A stretch of 46,914 bases of DNA from Aerophototrophica crusticola (GTDB lineage Bacteria; Pseudomonadota; Alphaproteobacteria; Azospirillales; Azospirillaceae), in NCBI GenBank assembly GCA_001939945.1, contig MOEB01000032.1, positions 1 to 46,914 on the forward strand. Reading direction: 5' to 3'. The position numbers were made by a program, and so were the translations under genes. Position 1 is the first letter of the stretch, and every line of letters starts with the position of its first letter. This document shows, piece after piece, positions 1-11,891 of this stretch. The notes under the pieces are model-generated. The model worked only from the letters and a program-made list of their open reading frames with translations. It was not told where the DNA came from and did not search any database.

Positions 1-117
1 AACCCAAACCAGACAGGAAACCCGCGACGCCGCACATGGTGGTTATCCCAAATTTCAGGCAGCCCTTTCATACAATGCGGCTGCCGAACTGCGCAAAGGG
101 CGCTTTTGGGGCAGGGG

Positions 118-699
118 TCAGCCCTTTGCCTTGCCCTCCAGCTCGATGATCAATTCCACCTCATCCCCCACCAGCCCATCCGCCACGCCATAGGTCATGC
201 CGAACTCGCTGCGTTTCAGCGTGCCGCGAGCGGAGATCCCCACCGCCTCATGCCGGTCGCCGAAGGGATAGGTGCCCACCTTGTTCAAGGTGACGTCCAG
301 GGTCACCGGCCGGGTGACGCCGCGCAGGGTCAGGTCGCCGGTGATGCGGCCCGTGTTCTTCCCCGTCTGCTCCGCCTTGGTGCCCACGAAGGTCATGGTC
401 GGGTACTTGTCCGCCCACAGGAAGTCCTGCTTGCGCAGGTGGCCGTCCCGGGCCTTGTGGCCGGTGTCCACGCTGTCCGTGGCTATGGTGATCCGGATGT
501 CGGACACGGCCGGAGCCGCCGCGTCGAAGGTGAAGCCGCCCTCCACCTCCCGGAAGCTGCCCAGCACCTTGGCGAAGCCGACATGGCTGACCAGGAAGCC
601 GATGCTGGCATGCTCCTCATCCACCTCATAGGCCTTGGGCGCTGCCAGCGCCGGGGTGGACAGGGCCAGGACCAGGAACAGGGGCACGAGGCGCCGCAT
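118..699 (-). CDS. YceI family periplasmic protein
   Basis: A 193-residue YceI/lipocalin-like protein. The N-terminus MRRLVPLFLVLALSTPALA is a clear Sec signal peptide ending in an AxA-type site, so the mature protein is periplasmic. The mature part starts with KAYEVDEEHASIGFLVSHVG, the usual YceI opening, followed by the GDLTLRGVTRPVTLDV core strand pair and ending in ELIIELEGKAKG. YceI proteins bind isoprenoid or other amphiphilic lipids in a beta-barrel; the ligand here is unknown. The start was set at 699 and not at 741 because CGGAGGA sits just upstream of 699 and the signal peptide begins there. It reads in the same direction as the kinase upstream but is separated by about 70 bases. 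Confidence 0.9.
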   Translation of the reverse strand: MRRLVPLFLVLALSTPALAAPKAYEVDEEHASIGFLVSHVGFAKVLGSFREVEGGFTFDAAAPAVSDIRITIATDSVDTGHKARDGHLRKQDFLWADKYPTMTFVGTKAEQTGKNTGRITGDLTLRGVTRPVTLDVTLNKVGTYPFGDRHEAVGISARGTLKRSEFGMTYGVADGLVGDEVELIIELEGKAKG

Positions 700-770
700 G
701 GTGTCCTCCGTTTTCGGGTGGTCCCACGAAGGTAGGGGCACGGTGGCCGGGCCGCCAGGGCGGACAGGGG

Positions 771-2720
771 TTACTCGGCCACCCGCAGTCCGGCGCGGCG
801 GGCCTCGGCGGGGTTGGTGGCCAGGGGCACGGTGAAGGTGACGACGGTGCCCTTGCCGGGCACGCTGTCCACCTTCAGCCCGCCGCCATGGCGCAGGACC
901 AGGTCCCGCACCAGGGTCAGGCCCAGGCCGGTGCCTTTCTCCCCCTGGGTGCCCGGGCGGCTGGGGCCGGGGCCGGGCCGCGCCACCTGGTGCAGCTCCT
1001 GGGTGTCCATGCCGACGCCGCGGTCGGTGACCGCAACCTCCAGCCGGTCGCCCTGGGCACGGCTGGTCACGTGGACCACGCCTTCCGGGTGGCTGAACTT
1101 CACGGCGTTGACCAGCAGGTTGCGCAGGATGGCCAGCACCATGGTCCGGTCGGCCAGGACCCAGCGGTCGCCCACCGCGTCCAGGATCTGGATGGACTTG
1201 GCGTCGGCCGCGGCGGAGACGTCGCGGATCGCGTCACCCACCAGCTCCCGCAGGGGGAAGGCGGTGGGGGCGAAGGGCTTGCCGGACATCTGCACCCGCG
1301 ACCATTGCAGCAAGTTCTCCAGCAGGTCGAAGACCTTCAGGGCGCTTTCATGCACCGACCCGGCGAAATCGGCCACATCGGCCGGGCGCATGCGGGTGCC
1401 CTGGTTCGCCAACTCCTCCGTCATGCCCAGCAGCGCGTTGAAGGGGCCGCGCAGATCGTGGGAGACGAGGGAGAAGAAGCGCGTCTTCTCCCGGTTCAGG
1501 AAGTCCAGCTCGTCATGGGCGGCGCGGAGGTCTTCCAGCGCCGACTCCGCCGCGGCGCGGGACTGCCGCTCCGCCAGGGCCGCCGCCTCCCGGCCCGCCA
1601 GCGCCCGCAGCATGGCCCAGCGGCTGAGCAGCAGCACCACGGCCAGGATCAGCACCAGCCCGCCCATGGCCTGCACCGTCTCGCCCAGGCCGGGGTACAG
1701 GGCGCCGACGCCATCGGCCACCAGCAGCAGCCGCCAGGGCGCCGCGGCCAGGCCTTGCGCCGCCAGATAGGACCCGCCCTCCGACCGGGGCAGGGGGGTA
1801 AGGCCGGGCAGGGCGGCGGCCCCGCCGGGAAGGATATCATCCAGCCGGTCCGGCAGCTGGCCGCCGGTCGCCGCGAGGGGGCGGCCCCGCTCATCCAGCA
1901 GCAGCAGCCGCATGCCGTCTGCCGGGGGCGGCCCCAGCAGGGCCGACAGGCCGGCGGCCGGGAACTCCGCCGCGAACATGCCGCGCAGGCGCCCCTCCTG
2001 CAGCAAGGCCAGGGCCAGGGTGGCGCCGCCGTCCCCGGGCATGGCGGACCAGGCGGCGGGTGCGGCGGGGTCGGTCACCTCCGCCAGGCGGCGATAGGCG
2101 GGGCTGGTGGGGTAACTGTCCAGCAGGTCCGTGCCGCCACCCCGCACCCAGGGCACCAGGGCCACCAGCCCGCGGGTGGAGGCGTAATAGACCCGCCGCG
2201 CCTGGGGCAGGGCAGGCAGGCTGGCCGACAGGGCCGGCATCACCGCGAGGCCCAGCGCCGCCTCATGCCGCAGGGTGGCGGCGTCGCTGCTGGTCAGCCC
2301 CTCCCGCCGCCGGGCCATGGCGCCGTCCAGGGCCAGCAGGGTCCCGACATCGCCGGCGGCATAGGGGGGCGGGGGTTGGTCCAGGCTGTGGGCGCGGTTG
2401 GCCCCGTCGGTGCCGCCGCTGGCCAGGAAGGCGGACAGCAGGGGCGTGTCTGGCACGGCCCCCGGCGTGGGGACCTGTTTCAGGTACAGGGTGGCCTGGT
2501 GGCGCAGCTGCTCCAACTGGCGGCCGGCGCGGGCCAGCTCCCCGTCCAGGGCGGCGGCGCGGGCCAGAAGCAGCGATTGCGCCTGCCGCTTCGCCTCCCC
2601 CACCTGTGCCTGGAAATGCAGGGTGACCAGGCTGAGCGCCAGGGCCAGGCCCGTGACCACGGTGACGGCCAGGATCCGGTCGGGGCCGAGCGCCGCCATC
2701 CATGGCCACAACCGCCTCAT
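771..2720 (-). CDS. Membrane-bound sensor histidine kinase (orphan)
   Basis: A 649-residue sensor kinase. A transmembrane helix at about residues 18-38 and a second at about 350-370 (GGLVLILAVVLLLSRWA) enclose a ~300-residue periplasmic sensory region, probably Cache-like by size and position, with no motif I can name. A short coiled coil leads into the HisKA domain (FFSLVSHDLRGPFNALLGM, phospho-acceptor His about residue 421). The ATPase domain has the N box (LRNLLVNAVKFSHPEG), the G1 box (VTDRGVGMD) and the G2 box (GTGLGLTLVRDL). All catalytic motifs look intact, so it should autophosphorylate. No response regulator gene is nearby on either strand, so its partner must be encoded elsewhere. 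Confidence 0.92.
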   Translation of the reverse strand: MRRLWPWMAALGPDRILAVTVVTGLALALSLVTLHFQAQVGEAKRQAQSLLLARAAALDGELARAGRQLEQLRHQATLYLKQVPTPGAVPDTPLLSAFLASGGTDGANRAHSLDQPPPPYAAGDVGTLLALDGAMARRREGLTSSDAATLRHEAALGLAVMPALSASLPALPQARRVYYASTRGLVALVPWVRGGGTDLLDSYPTSPAYRRLAEVTDPAAPAAWSAMPGDGGATLALALLQEGRLRGMFAAEFPAAGLSALLGPPPADGMRLLLLDERGRPLAATGGQLPDRLDDILPGGAAALPGLTPLPRSEGGSYLAAQGLAAAPWRLLLVADGVGALYPGLGETVQAMGGLVLILAVVLLLSRWAMLRALAGREAAALAERQSRAAAESALEDLRAAHDELDFLNREKTRFFSLVSHDLRGPFNALLGMTEELANQGTRMRPADVADFAGSVHESALKVFDLLENLLQWSRVQMSGKPFAPTAFPLRELVGDAIRDVSAAADAKSIQILDAVGDRWVLADRTMVLAILRNLLVNAVKFSHPEGVVHVTSRAQGDRLEVAVTDRGVGMDTQELHQVARPGPGPSRPGTQGEKGTGLGLTLVRDLVLRHGGGLKVDSVPGKGTVVTFTVPLATNPAEARRAGLRVAE

Positions 2721-2878
2721 CAGACCCCCTGTGCCACCCTATCCCGGATTGTCTAACACCAAGGGCATGTGCGGGCAACGGGCCGCCCTGCCACACGCCC
2801 TGATGGTCATGGGGGCGGGTCCGGTGCCGCGGGGCCGGGGCTGTATGACAGACGCATGGCAGCCACCGTTCAAATGCC

Positions 2879-2907
2879 TTGACAGCGGCCCCCGGCACCT
2901 CTATCTC
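2879..2907 (+). promoter_or_regulatory. Sigma70-type promoter of tRNA-Ile
   Basis: TTGACA at 2879-2884 and TATCTC at 2902-2907 are separated by exactly 17 bases. Transcription would begin about 8 bases before the tRNA 5' end. The perfect -35 box fits a strong stable-RNA promoter. Confidence 0.75.
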
Positions 2908-2921
2908 AGCCGCCCACGGAC

Positions 2922-2997
2922 GGGCGCGTAGCTCAGGGGTTAGAGCACTCGCCTGATAAGCGAGAGGTCGGTGGTTCGATTCCACCCGCGCCCACCA
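2922..2997 (+). tRNA. tRNA-Ile (anticodon GAU)
   Basis: A 76-base tRNA with acceptor stem GGGCGCG/CGCGCCC, D-loop GCTCAGGGGTTAGAGC, anticodon stem CTCGC/GCGAG with anticodon GAT at 2955-2957 (tRNA positions 34-36), T-arm GTGGTTCGATTCCAC, and an encoded CCA end. The anticodon GAU reads AUU/AUC isoleucine codons. It is not in an rRNA operon here: a promoter lies just upstream and a terminator just downstream, so it is a single-gene unit. It faces the gene for its own synthetase, ileS. Confidence 0.95.
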
Positions 2998-3021
2998 TCC
3001 CGTCCTGGATCAAGACGCTGA

Positions 3022-3054
3022 CGAAAAAAGCCGGCCGCTGGGCCGGCTTTTTCG
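3022..3054 (+). terminator. Bidirectional rho-independent terminator
   Basis: A run of A's, the stem GCCGGCC-GCTG-GGCCGGC and a run of T's form a symmetrical terminator directly after the tRNA. Because it has A's on the left and T's on the right it can also end transcripts coming from ileS on the other strand. Confidence 0.85.
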
Positions 3055-3069
3055 TGTTCGGGATGCCGC

Positions 3070-3180
3070 AGGTCGGATTAGCCGCGTCAGCGGCGTAATC
3101 CGACAGCGACGGTGGTCCCAAGTGCCCGGGCCTGGGTGCCGTCGGATTACGCGGCCTTGCGGCCGCTAATCCGACCTACC
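3070..3180. repeat. Paired palindromic intergenic repeat, GTCGGATTA family
   Basis: Two hairpins lie tandem: GGTCGGATTAG...CGTAATCCGAC at 3071-3104 and GTCGGATTACG...CTAATCCGACC at 3141-3176. The outer ends are inverted copies of each other, a BIME-like arrangement. The same design recurs at 15032-15132. The variable hairpin centres (CCGCGTCAGCGG here, CGGGCGTATGCCCG there) keep their pairing, so structure and not only sequence is conserved. Confidence 0.85.
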
Positions 3181-3189
3181 ATGGCCGCC

Positions 3190-6369
<3,180 letters not shown>

Positions 6370-6726
6370 GGGACAGGACCTTCGGGCAGGGGCGGACGCA
6401 GCCAATGATGACTGAGCACGGTCATATCTGGGCGCCCGCCCGCTGTCCAGGCAAGGGCGGGCAACCCTGGAAACCCCTGGTGTCAAGGCTTTCGGGCCGG
6501 GGCCGCGGCGCCGCCGGCGGGACGGCGCCGTCTGGGCCGAAGGTGGCGCCAAGGGAACGAGGTGCAGGTGGCAAGAGTAGGCAAGAATTGGGTGCGGCGC
6601 AGCATGCCCGAACCCTTCCATCTGCGCGCATGATTAAAATTTGCACCACTTTCGCGTTAACTCTTTGACAATAACCGGGGCGCGTAATGTGACCATCGGC
6701 CAAAATTGGTCACAGGGGAGGCGTCC
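6370..6726. other. Divergent intergenic region, ileS / chemotaxis receptor
   Basis: This 357-base stretch separates divergent genes. It contains GC-rich palindromic patches around 6500-6540 (GGCCGCGGCGCCGCCGGCGG) and becomes AT-richer at 6620-6710. TTGACA at 6665-6670 precedes the receptor gene, but no -10 box is well placed. Open frames crossing it show no recognisable protein. It presumably holds the promoters of both genes. Confidence 0.5.
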
Positions 6727-8688
6727 ATGGTCACTTGGGTCCGCAACCAATCCCTCGGCCACAAGATCTACGGCGTGCTGGGCCTGTTGGCCGCCGTGGC
6801 GGCTTTGTTGGCCACCGCCGGCTCCTTCTCCGTCACCGCGCTGCATGACGGGGCCAAATCGCTGAAGACATTCGACGATGTGCGCTTCGCCTCCAGCCGC
6901 GCCACGTCCAACCTGCTGGCCTTCGCGCGGGCGGTGGAATTCCTGCCCCTGTCCACCCCCGCCACCCGGCCGGCCGAAGAGGCCAAGGCGGAGAGCGAGC
7001 TGGCCGCCCTGAGGCAGCGGCTGGATGAGCTGCGCGCCCAGGGGGACCCGCAGGTCCAGGCCAAGCTGGAGGCCATCCGCCCGACGCTGGAGCGTTACCA
7101 GGCCACCCACCGGCAGGTGGTGCAGTTGGCCAGGGCGGAGAAGCTGGCGGAGGCCGGGGACGCGGTGACCGCCGCCGCCCCGCTGGTGGATGAGATGCGC
7201 GCCCGGTTCCAGGCGCTGGAGGACCACACGGCCACGGGGGTGGATGCCGCCGCCGCCGGGCTGGACGCGGAGAAATCCTCCATCCTGGGCACGCTCTGGT
7301 CCGTGGCGGGCGTCGCCATCCTGGCAGGGGTGGCCCTGGCCGTCGCGGTCGTCCGCTCCATCACCGGGCCGCTGGCGCACATGACCGCCGCCATGGGCCG
7401 GCTGGCCGAGGGGGATGACGGGGTGGCCGTGGAGGCGACCGACCGCCGGGACGAGGTGGGCCGCATGCAGCAGGCCTTGGCCGCGCTGCGCGGCACGGTG
7501 GCGGAGGCGTTCCGCCTGCGGCAGATGGTGGACGGCATGCCCGTGTCGGTGATGATGGCCGACCCGAACGACGGGTTCCGCATCACCTATGCCAACCGCC
7601 GCACGCTGGAGACGCTGCGGACCATCGAACACCTGCTGCCAGTGAAGGCGGACGAGATGCTGGGCCAGTCGGTGGACATCTTCCACAAGAACCCCGAGCA
7701 CCAGCGCCGCATCCTCTCCAAGCCGGAGAACCTGCCCTGGAACGCCAAGATCAGGCTGGGTCCGGAGACCATGGACCTGCGCATCTCCCCCGTCCGCGAC
7801 CGCCAGGGGCGCTATGTGGGGGCCATGCTGAACTGGTCGCTGATCACCCAGCAGGTGAGGCTGGCCACCGACTTCGAGAACACGGTGAAGGCGGTGGTGG
7901 ACACGGTGGCCGCCGCGGCCGAGGAACTCCAGGCCTCCGCCGGCGCCATGTCGGCCACGGCGGAGCAGACCAACCGCCAGGCCACCGCCGTGGCCGCGGC
8001 GGCGGAACAGGCCAGCGCCAACGTGCAGACCGTGGCCTCCGCCGCGGAGGAACTGTCCAGCTCCATCGCCGAGATCGGCAAGCAGGTGGCCCTGTCCAGC
8101 CAGGTGGCCGCCGACGGGGCGGTGCAGGCGGGGGAAACCAAGGCCGTGGTGGACGGCCTGGCCCAGGCCGCCCAGCGCATCGGGCAGGTGGTGGACCTGA
8201 TCAACTCCATCGCCAGCCAGACCAACCTGCTGGCCCTCAACGCCACCATCGAGGCAGCGCGGGCGGGGGACGCGGGCAAGGGCTTCGCCGTGGTGGCGAG
8301 CGAGGTCAAGGCCCTGGCCCAGCAGACCCAGAAGGCGACGGAGGAGATATCCGGCCAGATCGGGGCGATCCAGGCGGCCACCGGCAACTCCGTCACCGCC
8401 ATCGGCCAGATCGCCGGGGTGATCGCCCGGGTCAACGAAATTTCCGCCACCATCGCCGCGGCGGTGGAGGAACAGGCCGCGGCGACGCGGGAGATCGCCC
8501 GCAACGTGGAGCAGGCGGCCCAGGGCACGCACGAGGTGTCATCCACCATCGCCGGGGTCAGCCAGGCGGCGGCGGAAAGCGGCAGTGCCGCCACCCAGGT
8601 GGCCAGCAGCTCCGCCGAGCTGTCGCGCCAGTCCGGCCTGCTCAGCCGGCAGGTGGACAGCTTCCTGCAAAGCATCCGGGCGGCGTGA
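6727..8688 (+). CDS. Methyl-accepting chemotaxis protein with PAS domain
   Basis: A 653-residue chemoreceptor. TM1 is at about residues 15-38 and TM2 at about 184-208, enclosing a ~145-residue helical periplasmic sensor. A HAMP domain follows ([20 protein letters not shown]), then a PAS-like cytoplasmic module (about 262-373; [27 protein letters not shown]), then the long MCP signalling coiled coil. The hairpin tip that binds CheA/CheW is conserved at about 496-532 ([33 protein letters not shown]). There is no C-terminal CheR-binding pentapeptide. GGGGAGG just before 6727 fixes the start. No che genes are adjacent; motA at 24 kb is the only other motility gene. Confidence 0.93.
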   Translation: MVTWVRNQSLGHKIYGVLGLLAAVAALLATAGSFSVTALHDGAKSLKTFDDVRFASSRATSNLLAFARAVEFLPLSTPATRPAEEAKAESELAALRQRLDELRAQGDPQVQAKLEAIRPTLERYQATHRQVVQLARAEKLAEAGDAVTAAAPLVDEMRARFQALEDHTATGVDAAAAGLDAEKSSILGTLWSVAGVAILAGVALAVAVVRSITGPLAHMTAAMGRLAEGDDGVAVEATDRRDEVGRMQQALAALRGTVAEAFRLRQMVDGMPVSVMMADPNDGFRITYANRRTLETLRTIEHLLPVKADEMLGQSVDIFHKNPEHQRRILSKPENLPWNAKIRLGPETMDLRISPVRDRQGRYVGAMLNWSLITQQVRLATDFENTVKAVVDTVAAAAEELQASAGAMSATAEQTNRQATAVAAAAEQASANVQTVASAAEELSSSIAEIGKQVALSSQVAADGAVQAGETKAVVDGLAQAAQRIGQVVDLINSIASQTNLLALNATIEAARAGDAGKGFAVVASEVKALAQQTQKATEEISGQIGAIQAATGNSVTAIGQIAGVIARVNEISATIAAAVEEQAAATREIARNVEQAAQGTHEVSSTIAGVSQAAAESGSAATQVASSSAELSRQSGLLSRQVDSFLQSIRAA

Positions 8689-8693
8689 CCGGC

Positions 8694-8730
8694 CCCCGGA
8701 TCCCGCGGCGAGGGCCCGCGGGGTCCGGGG
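8694..8730 (+). terminator. Strong hairpin after the chemoreceptor gene
   Basis: CCCCGGATCCCGCGG and CCGCGGGGTCCGGGG form a 15-pair stem (one G-T pair) around a 7-base loop, six bases after the stop codon. There is no T run, so it may stabilise the mRNA end or act with Rho and not as a classic terminator. Confidence 0.5.
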
Positions 8731-9047
8731 CGGGCGTCTGTGTCCGCCGTCACAGGGGGTAACGGCCCGGCACCCCGCCCTCCACCCACCTGTTCCCGCA
8801 TGGGTGGCGCCGCGGGTCAGGCGGGTAGGGGCCGGGGTGGGCGTCCCGCCCAACGATGCCCCCGGGAAAGCACGGTTAATCCAGGGTTTAAGCGACGGAT
8901 GGCCTACCCCGTCGGTGCATTTGTCCCTTGCGTGACCTTCTTCGTTCTGCCATACGGGCATTGTTGTCCTGCGCCACATGCAGGACACATTCTCGGGGAA
9001 CGTGTCCCGGCTGCAACGCCGGGGGGTGAAGCAAGGGAAGACAGGAA
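8731..9047. other. Intergenic region without a recognised gene
   Basis: These 317 bases hold no convincing coding frame. GC content drops from about 8930, and the stretch 8920-9000 is probably the promoter region of the DUF882 gene, but no clear -35/-10 pair could be assigned. Confidence 0.4.
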
Positions 9048-9689
9048 ATGGTGGAACGGCCGAGCGGGACCGACCTGACCAACCCCTCCACGTCGCGCCC
9101 CGAGTCTCCTGAGAATTCCGATGCCCCCGACGCTGCCCGCCGCGGTTTCCTGCGCTCCGTCTGCAAGCTGGGCCTTGCCGCCGGCGCGGCCATCTGCCTG
9201 CCCACGCTGATCACCGACACGGCCGAGGCCGCCAGCCTGTCCGCCCCCCGCCGCACCTTGCAGTTCGTCTCCCTGCACACGGGGGAGAAGCTGAAGGTCA
9301 CCTATTGGGCCGACGGCCGCTACCTGCCCACCGCGTTGCAGGACGTGAACGAGATGCTGCGCGACTGGCGCACGGGTGAGCAGACCCGCATGGACCCCAA
9401 GCTGCTGGACCTGCTGTTCCAGCTCCGCCAGAAGCTGCGCGCCGACCAGGCCTTCCAGGTCATCTCCGGCTACCGCAGCCCCAAGACGAATTCCATGCTG
9501 CACGCCAGCAGCGACGGCGTCGCCAGCAAGAGCCTGCACATGGAAGGCAAGGCCATCGACATCGACATGGCCGGCCGCCAGCTCAAGAAGATCCGCCAGG
9601 CCGCGCTGGATTTGCGCCTGGGCGGCGTGGGCTACTATCCCAAATCCAGCTTCGTCCACGTGGACACCGGCCGCGTCCGCCAGTGGTGA
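9048..9689 (+). CDS. Tat-exported YcbK/DUF882 family protein
   Basis: A 213-residue protein. A twin-arginine signal (ARRGFLRSVCKLGLAAGAAI, RR at residues 31-32) ends at an AEA-type site, so it is exported folded. The rest is the DUF882/peptidase M15-like domain: SGYRSPKTNSMLHA, SLHMEGKAIDIDM (about 162-174) and GGVGYYPKSSFVHVDTGRVR. The His/Asp of HMEGKAIDID and the His of FVHVDTG match the zinc-binding residues of D,D-/L,D-carboxypeptidases of the M15 clan, so a role in trimming or binding peptidoglycan in the periplasm is likely, though the E. coli homologue YcbK has no firmly known activity. Monocistronic by context. Confidence 0.88.
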   Translation: MVERPSGTDLTNPSTSRPESPENSDAPDAARRGFLRSVCKLGLAAGAAICLPTLITDTAEAASLSAPRRTLQFVSLHTGEKLKVTYWADGRYLPTALQDVNEMLRDWRTGEQTRMDPKLLDLLFQLRQKLRADQAFQVISGYRSPKTNSMLHASSDGVASKSLHMEGKAIDIDMAGRQLKKIRQAALDLRLGGVGYYPKSSFVHVDTGRVRQW

Positions 9690-9731
9690 AAGTGTAAGCG
9701 GCTTGTGTTCTCTCAAGCATGCAAGGTGAAA

Positions 9732-10223
9732 TCACATACCTGCTAATTCTTCTGCGTTGACCTTTAACGCTTTTCCTCTATGGATTTTGCCTGTTGAATC
9801 TTCGCAAGCAGGATAAATTTTCACCTTTTTTATTTTCTCATGGATTAATGCCTGCCCTATAGATTGATACGTATAGCATTTTGCTGCTGACGCGCCATCC
9901 TCTAACTTAGCCGGAAGTTTCGTGTCTACTAGGGATGGAATTGCGTCATTCAGAGTCAAAAGCTTTTTAGCATGAGGTAGCAAGATATAGATTTGGTTCA
10001 CAGTAACTGGTCGATGCCCATTGTTAATAACTTTCACTTCTAGATGTTGGCATCCCGAATGAGCGCCGTTCATCGAAGATGGATGCCGAAATTGCACATC
10101 CAGCTTTCTCTTTTCTTTCTGAATGATTTTCAAGAAGTTAAATGTGGACAGGCCAGCTCCCCAGAGGGCAAGGAGTAGCAATATTATATCTTTGTAGCTT
10201 AATAGAAATTCCTTTATTAACAT
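9732..10223 (-). CDS. AT-rich membrane-anchored protein of unknown function
   Basis: A 163-residue protein I do not recognise. An N-terminal helix (YKDIILLLLALWGAGLSTFN, about residues 9-30) anchors it, probably with the rest in the cytoplasm since the following segment is lysine-rich (KIIQKEKRKLD). The remaining ~125 residues alternate strands (LEVKVINNGHRPVTVNQIYI) in a way that suggests an immunoglobulin-like beta sandwich. The start at 10223 (MLIKEFLLSY) was preferred over a TTG at 10292, which would overlap a palindrome. Codon use is AT-rich (AAA, TTA, ATA), unlike its neighbours, so the gene is probably acquired. It sits alone between the YcbK and thioesterase genes with an operator-like palindrome upstream. 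Confidence 0.75.
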   Translation of the reverse strand: MLIKEFLLSYKDIILLLLALWGAGLSTFNFLKIIQKEKRKLDVQFRHPSSMNGAHSGCQHLEVKVINNGHRPVTVNQIYILLPHAKKLLTLNDAIPSLVDTKLPAKLEDGASAAKCYTYQSIGQALIHEKIKKVKIYPACEDSTGKIHRGKALKVNAEELAGM

Positions 10224-10274
10224 CAGGATTTCCCATTGCGCGTGCCAGTGACCACCACCACAATACCGAAAGAA

Positions 10275-10291
10275 TGTATAAGACTTATACA
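10275..10291. promoter_or_regulatory. Perfect 8-1-8 palindrome upstream of the AT-rich gene
   Basis: TGTATAAG-A-CTTATACA is a perfect inverted repeat 52 bases before the start at 10223 and 8 bases beyond the thioesterase stop codon. It looks like a dimeric repressor operator; it is too AT-rich and lacks the T tail expected of a terminator. Confidence 0.5.
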
Positions 10292-10298
10292 ATTTTCT

Positions 10299-10751
10299 CT
10301 AGCTAGCTCTTTCCCTCATCCCCTCCAGCACCGCCCGCACGTCAGCCGGGATCGGGGTGGGGCGGCGGGTTTCGCGGTCCACATAGACATGGACGAAATG
10401 GCCGGCGGCGGCGGGGCTGTCGGCGCCCGCCTTGAACACGCCCACCTCATACCTCACGGAGCTGGTGCCCAGGTGGGCCACCACGATGCCCACCTCCAGA
10501 TCGTCGGGGAAGGCGACGGAGGCGAAGTAGCGGCAGCCCGTCTCCACCACCAGCCCGATGGCCGGGCTCCGCTCGATGTCCAGCACGCCGGCCCGGACCA
10601 GCATGGCGTTCACCGCCGTGTCGAAATAGGAATAATAGGTGACGTTGTTCACGTGCCCATAGGCGTCGTTGTCCATCCAGCGGGTGGTGACGGGCACGAA
10701 GCTGCGGAAACGGTCCCGGCCGGGGATGTCGGGGCGCTGCTTGTCGGACAC
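10299..10751 (-). CDS. Acyl-CoA thioesterase, 4HBT hotdog family
   Basis: A 150-residue hotdog-fold protein of the YbgC/FadM type, hydrolysing acyl-CoA thioesters in the cytoplasm. The active-site region WMDNDAYGHVNNVTYYSYFD contains the catalytic Asp and the HVNN motif; GCRYFASVAFPDDLEVGIVV and SSVRYEVGVF are the conserved central strands, and FVHVYVDRETRRPTPIP closes the domain. The GTG at 10751 is taken as the start because GAGG precedes it and the fold begins shortly after; a TTG or ATG further up would add a disordered proline-rich leader. Substrate chain length cannot be read from the sequence. Confidence 0.85.
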   Translation of the reverse strand: MSDKQRPDIPGRDRFRSFVPVTTRWMDNDAYGHVNNVTYYSYFDTAVNAMLVRAGVLDIERSPAIGLVVETGCRYFASVAFPDDLEVGIVVAHLGTSSVRYEVGVFKAGADSPAAAGHFVHVYVDRETRRPTPIPADVRAVLEGMRERAS

Positions 10752-10917
10752 GGGGCGGACCTCTCGGGGCAGGGGCGGCGGTAAGCCAGGGTGGCCTGTG
10801 TCAAACGTTTGTTCAAGTGCCGTCGGTGTTCGCCGCCGCGAAGCCTGAGACAAGGCTTTCCCGCAACGGGGGAATCAGCCATACCATTGCCCGATGGGGT
10901 AAGGGGGAGGCTTGTCC

Positions 10918-11769
10918 ATGCGCCAGGGGATCGTCGCGGCCCTGTTGCTGCCGCTGTTGCTGGGGGCCTGTTCCGCCGGCGGGCCGCAGGGAAGCGGGCC
11001 GGTGGCCGCGCCGGCCCGGGCGACGGTGGCGGAGGCGCCCGCACCGGCCCTGACGGACGAGCAGCTTTTCGGCATCTCCCAGGTCGCGGCGGCGGTGACC
11101 AGCCCGGAACTGGCGCGGCCGCTGGTGCGCATCACCCCGGACAACCCGGACCTGGTCTGGCGCGACGGGGCCAAGGGGCGGCAGGTGAAGGTGGCGTCGG
11201 TCATGCCCGCCGGTTCCTACCGCAAATATTACCTCGGCAAGGCCACCGGCACCTCCCCCAAGGGCTGGGGCACCATGTGGGTGACGGCGGCACCGCAACT
11301 CCAGCGCTTCTGCGCGGCCGTGCCCGGCGACGCGGATGCCAAGCGCCGCCGTGTCCAGCAATGGCTGGGCCTGAGGCCGGAGGCCAACGACCCCTGGGTG
11401 GTGGAGTTCTGGGTGGAGCCCGCGTCCCTGGCCCGGCCCTGCCCCAACCCGGACATCACGGCGGAAAGCTGCCCGGTGGACACGCCGCAGACCGTGGCCC
11501 GCCCCACCTGCGACGCCAAGGACAAGGCCTGTGCCGAGAAGGTCGGCTTCGTGGACTGGCTCGACAGCTACACCCGCCTGTCCGTGGTGGCCGGCGGCTA
11601 TCCCTGGACCCGGCTCGGCTATACCTTCGACTGGAAACCCGCCGAGGGCAAACCGCCCGTGGGCGAGACCGTCGCCTTCAGCCGCTATGGCGCCACGGAA
11701 TTCATCCTGCGGCCCAACCAGCCCTATGAGCAGGCCAGCGCCACGACGTTGGGGGATTACTGCAAGTGA
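10918..11769 (+). CDS. Conserved lipoprotein of unknown function
   Basis: A 283-residue lipoprotein. The signal MRQGIVAALLLPLLLGACSA has a lipobox LGAC, so Cys19 should be lipidated. An alanine/proline-rich linker follows, then a ~230-residue globular domain with six or more cysteines (FCAAVPG, RPCPNPDITAESCPVD, RPTCDAKDKACAEK, final DYCK), suggesting disulfides in the periplasm. I recognise no domain. GGGGGAGG precedes the start. It stands alone; the next gene converges on it from 11892. Confidence 0.8.
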   Translation: MRQGIVAALLLPLLLGACSAGGPQGSGPVAAPARATVAEAPAPALTDEQLFGISQVAAAVTSPELARPLVRITPDNPDLVWRDGAKGRQVKVASVMPAGSYRKYYLGKATGTSPKGWGTMWVTAAPQLQRFCAAVPGDADAKRRRVQQWLGLRPEANDPWVVEFWVEPASLARPCPNPDITAESCPVDTPQTVARPTCDAKDKACAEKVGFVDWLDSYTRLSVVAGGYPWTRLGYTFDWKPAEGKPPVGETVAFSRYGATEFILRPNQPYEQASATTLGDYCK

Positions 11770-11891
11770 CCGTGGCGTCGTCCGCTTTGGCGGCATGCCC
11801 CAATGTTTCTAGGTGCTTTTTACATACATTTTGATCCGCTCAAGTCCGTGTTCCCAACACACGGTCCCCGCAGGCTTTCCTGTTCAGCTTC

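Noticed and set aside
3022-3054. T-box riboswitch controlling ileS
   Set aside because: This hairpin is downstream of ileS, and no T-box motif was seen upstream of its start at 6369.
2922-3180. tRNA-Ile as an integration site for an island
   Set aside because: No integrase and no duplicated tRNA 3' end nearby; the following sequence is a terminator, a repeat and ileS.
6665-6693. TTGACA before the chemoreceptor gene as a sigma70 promoter
   Set aside because: The best -10 (TAATGT) is only 14 bases away and nothing useful is at 16-18.
11832-11860. TGATCC as a second RpoE promoter
   Set aside because: Eighteen bases downstream reads AACAC, not TAA; and it points at a convergent gene.
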